From the NCBI GenBank assembly GCA_003225615.1, contig QIAS01000349.1, forward strand, positions 1-6,206: 6,206 bases of DNA. The letters run 5' to 3'. Position numbers and translations under genes: made by a program. The notes beneath the pieces were generated by a model. The model saw only the letters and a list, made by a program, of their open reading frames with translations. It did not search any database and had not been told where the DNA came from. Source of the stretch: Acidobacteriota bacterium (GTDB taxonomy: Bacteria; Acidobacteriota; Terriglobia; Terriglobales; Acidobacteriaceae). This document shows, piece by piece, positions 5,986-6,206 of the stretch (position 1 is the first letter of the stretch; each line of letters opens with the position of its first letter).

Positions 5986-6206
5986 CTATTTTCCTCCCAA
6001 TTTCTGACGCAGAATGTCCCGCAGAGCGCCGCGGGCCCGCGACAACCGCGACATCACTGTTCCGATCGGCATTGCTAAAGCTTCCGCAATTTCCTGGTAT
6101 GACATTTCTTCCACCTCGCACAACAAGAGCACTTCGCGGTAGTGCACGGGCAATTCGGCGATGGCGCCTTGCACCAGTTCCTGGCTGGCGCGCCCCAAAA
6201 AAATCG
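5986..6206 (-). CDS. ECF sigma factor, C-terminal region 4 (5' end outside window)
   Basis: About 72 C-terminal residues of an extracytoplasmic-function RNA polymerase sigma factor; the gene begins beyond the right edge. The segment ELPVHYREVLLLCEVEEMSY followed by QEIAEALAMPIGTVMSRLSRAR is a classic sigma region 4.2, with the helix-turn-helix that reads the -35 element. The frame remains open to the window edge, so the TTG at 6198 is not a real start. The TAG stop is two bases from the anti-sigma ATG, and the anti-sigma ribosome binding site lies within the last sigma codons. Many sigma genes of this kind activate their own operon; that promoter is outside the window. ECF subgroup cannot be assigned without region 2. 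Confidence 0.92.
   Translation of the reverse strand, partial: IFLGRASQELVQGAIAELPVHYREVLLLCEVEEMSYQEIAEALAMPIGTVMSRLSRARGALRDILRQKLGGK
5993..5997 (-). promoter_or_regulatory. Strong ribosome binding site of the anti-sigma gene
   Basis: GGAGG on the minus strand (followed by AAAATAGGC and then ATG) lies inside the end of the sigma coding sequence. It sets the anti-sigma start at 5983 and links translation of the two proteins. Confidence 0.8.

Noticed and set aside
5984..6121. Longer anti-sigma N-terminus starting at 6121
   Set aside because: It would overlap the sigma region 4 coding sequence; the strong ribosome binding site and the ZAS-type N-terminus both point to ATG 5983.

Overview
The window looks like ordinary core-metabolism chromosome from a fairly GC-rich Gram-negative bacterium. 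Acidobacteriota (Terriglobia type) is my best guess. This rests on the general character of the NadB, AroB, TerC and anti-sigma proteins and on AT-rich, roughly 7-bp-period palindromic repeats between genes; it is recognition from memory, not a database result. No tRNA, rRNA, CRISPR array, insertion sequence or phage gene was seen.

Layout, left to right. (1) The 3' end of an M28-family zinc aminopeptidase gene (+, cut by the window edge). (2) A 143-bp spacer carrying an exact 22-bp tandem duplication. (3) A TerC/Alx-family membrane protein gene (+, TTG start). (4) A 98-bp spacer between convergent genes, mostly filled by a long imperfect hairpin that begins on the last base of the terC-like stop codon. 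(5) nadB, L-aspartate oxidase (-). (6) A 74-bp divergent spacer. (7) aroB, 3-dehydroquinate synthase (+). (8) A spacer with a second AT-rich palindromic repeat that runs almost to the start of (9) ubiE/menG, the quinone C-methyltransferase (+). (10) A 63-bp convergent gap. (11) On the minus strand, a zinc anti-sigma factor gene preceded by the 3' end of its partner ECF sigma factor gene, which runs off the right edge.

The genes are mostly unrelated housekeeping functions: NAD synthesis, the shikimate pathway, menaquinone methylation and metal or membrane homeostasis. aroB feeds chorismate, from which menaquinone is made, and ubiE/menG performs the last menaquinone step, so the aroB-ubiE pair is loosely connected. 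The sigma/anti-sigma pair is a normal two-gene regulatory operon.

The most unusual signal is in nadB. The reading frame is full length and the backbone is clearly NadB, but several near-invariant motif positions are changed, including the arginine equivalent to catalytic Arg290 of E. coli NadB (here His) and the FAD-loop NT..AQGG motif (shortened and altered). This could be an inactive or repurposed paralogue, an early pseudogene or poor sequence. I do not see a convincing new multi-gene system in this window.
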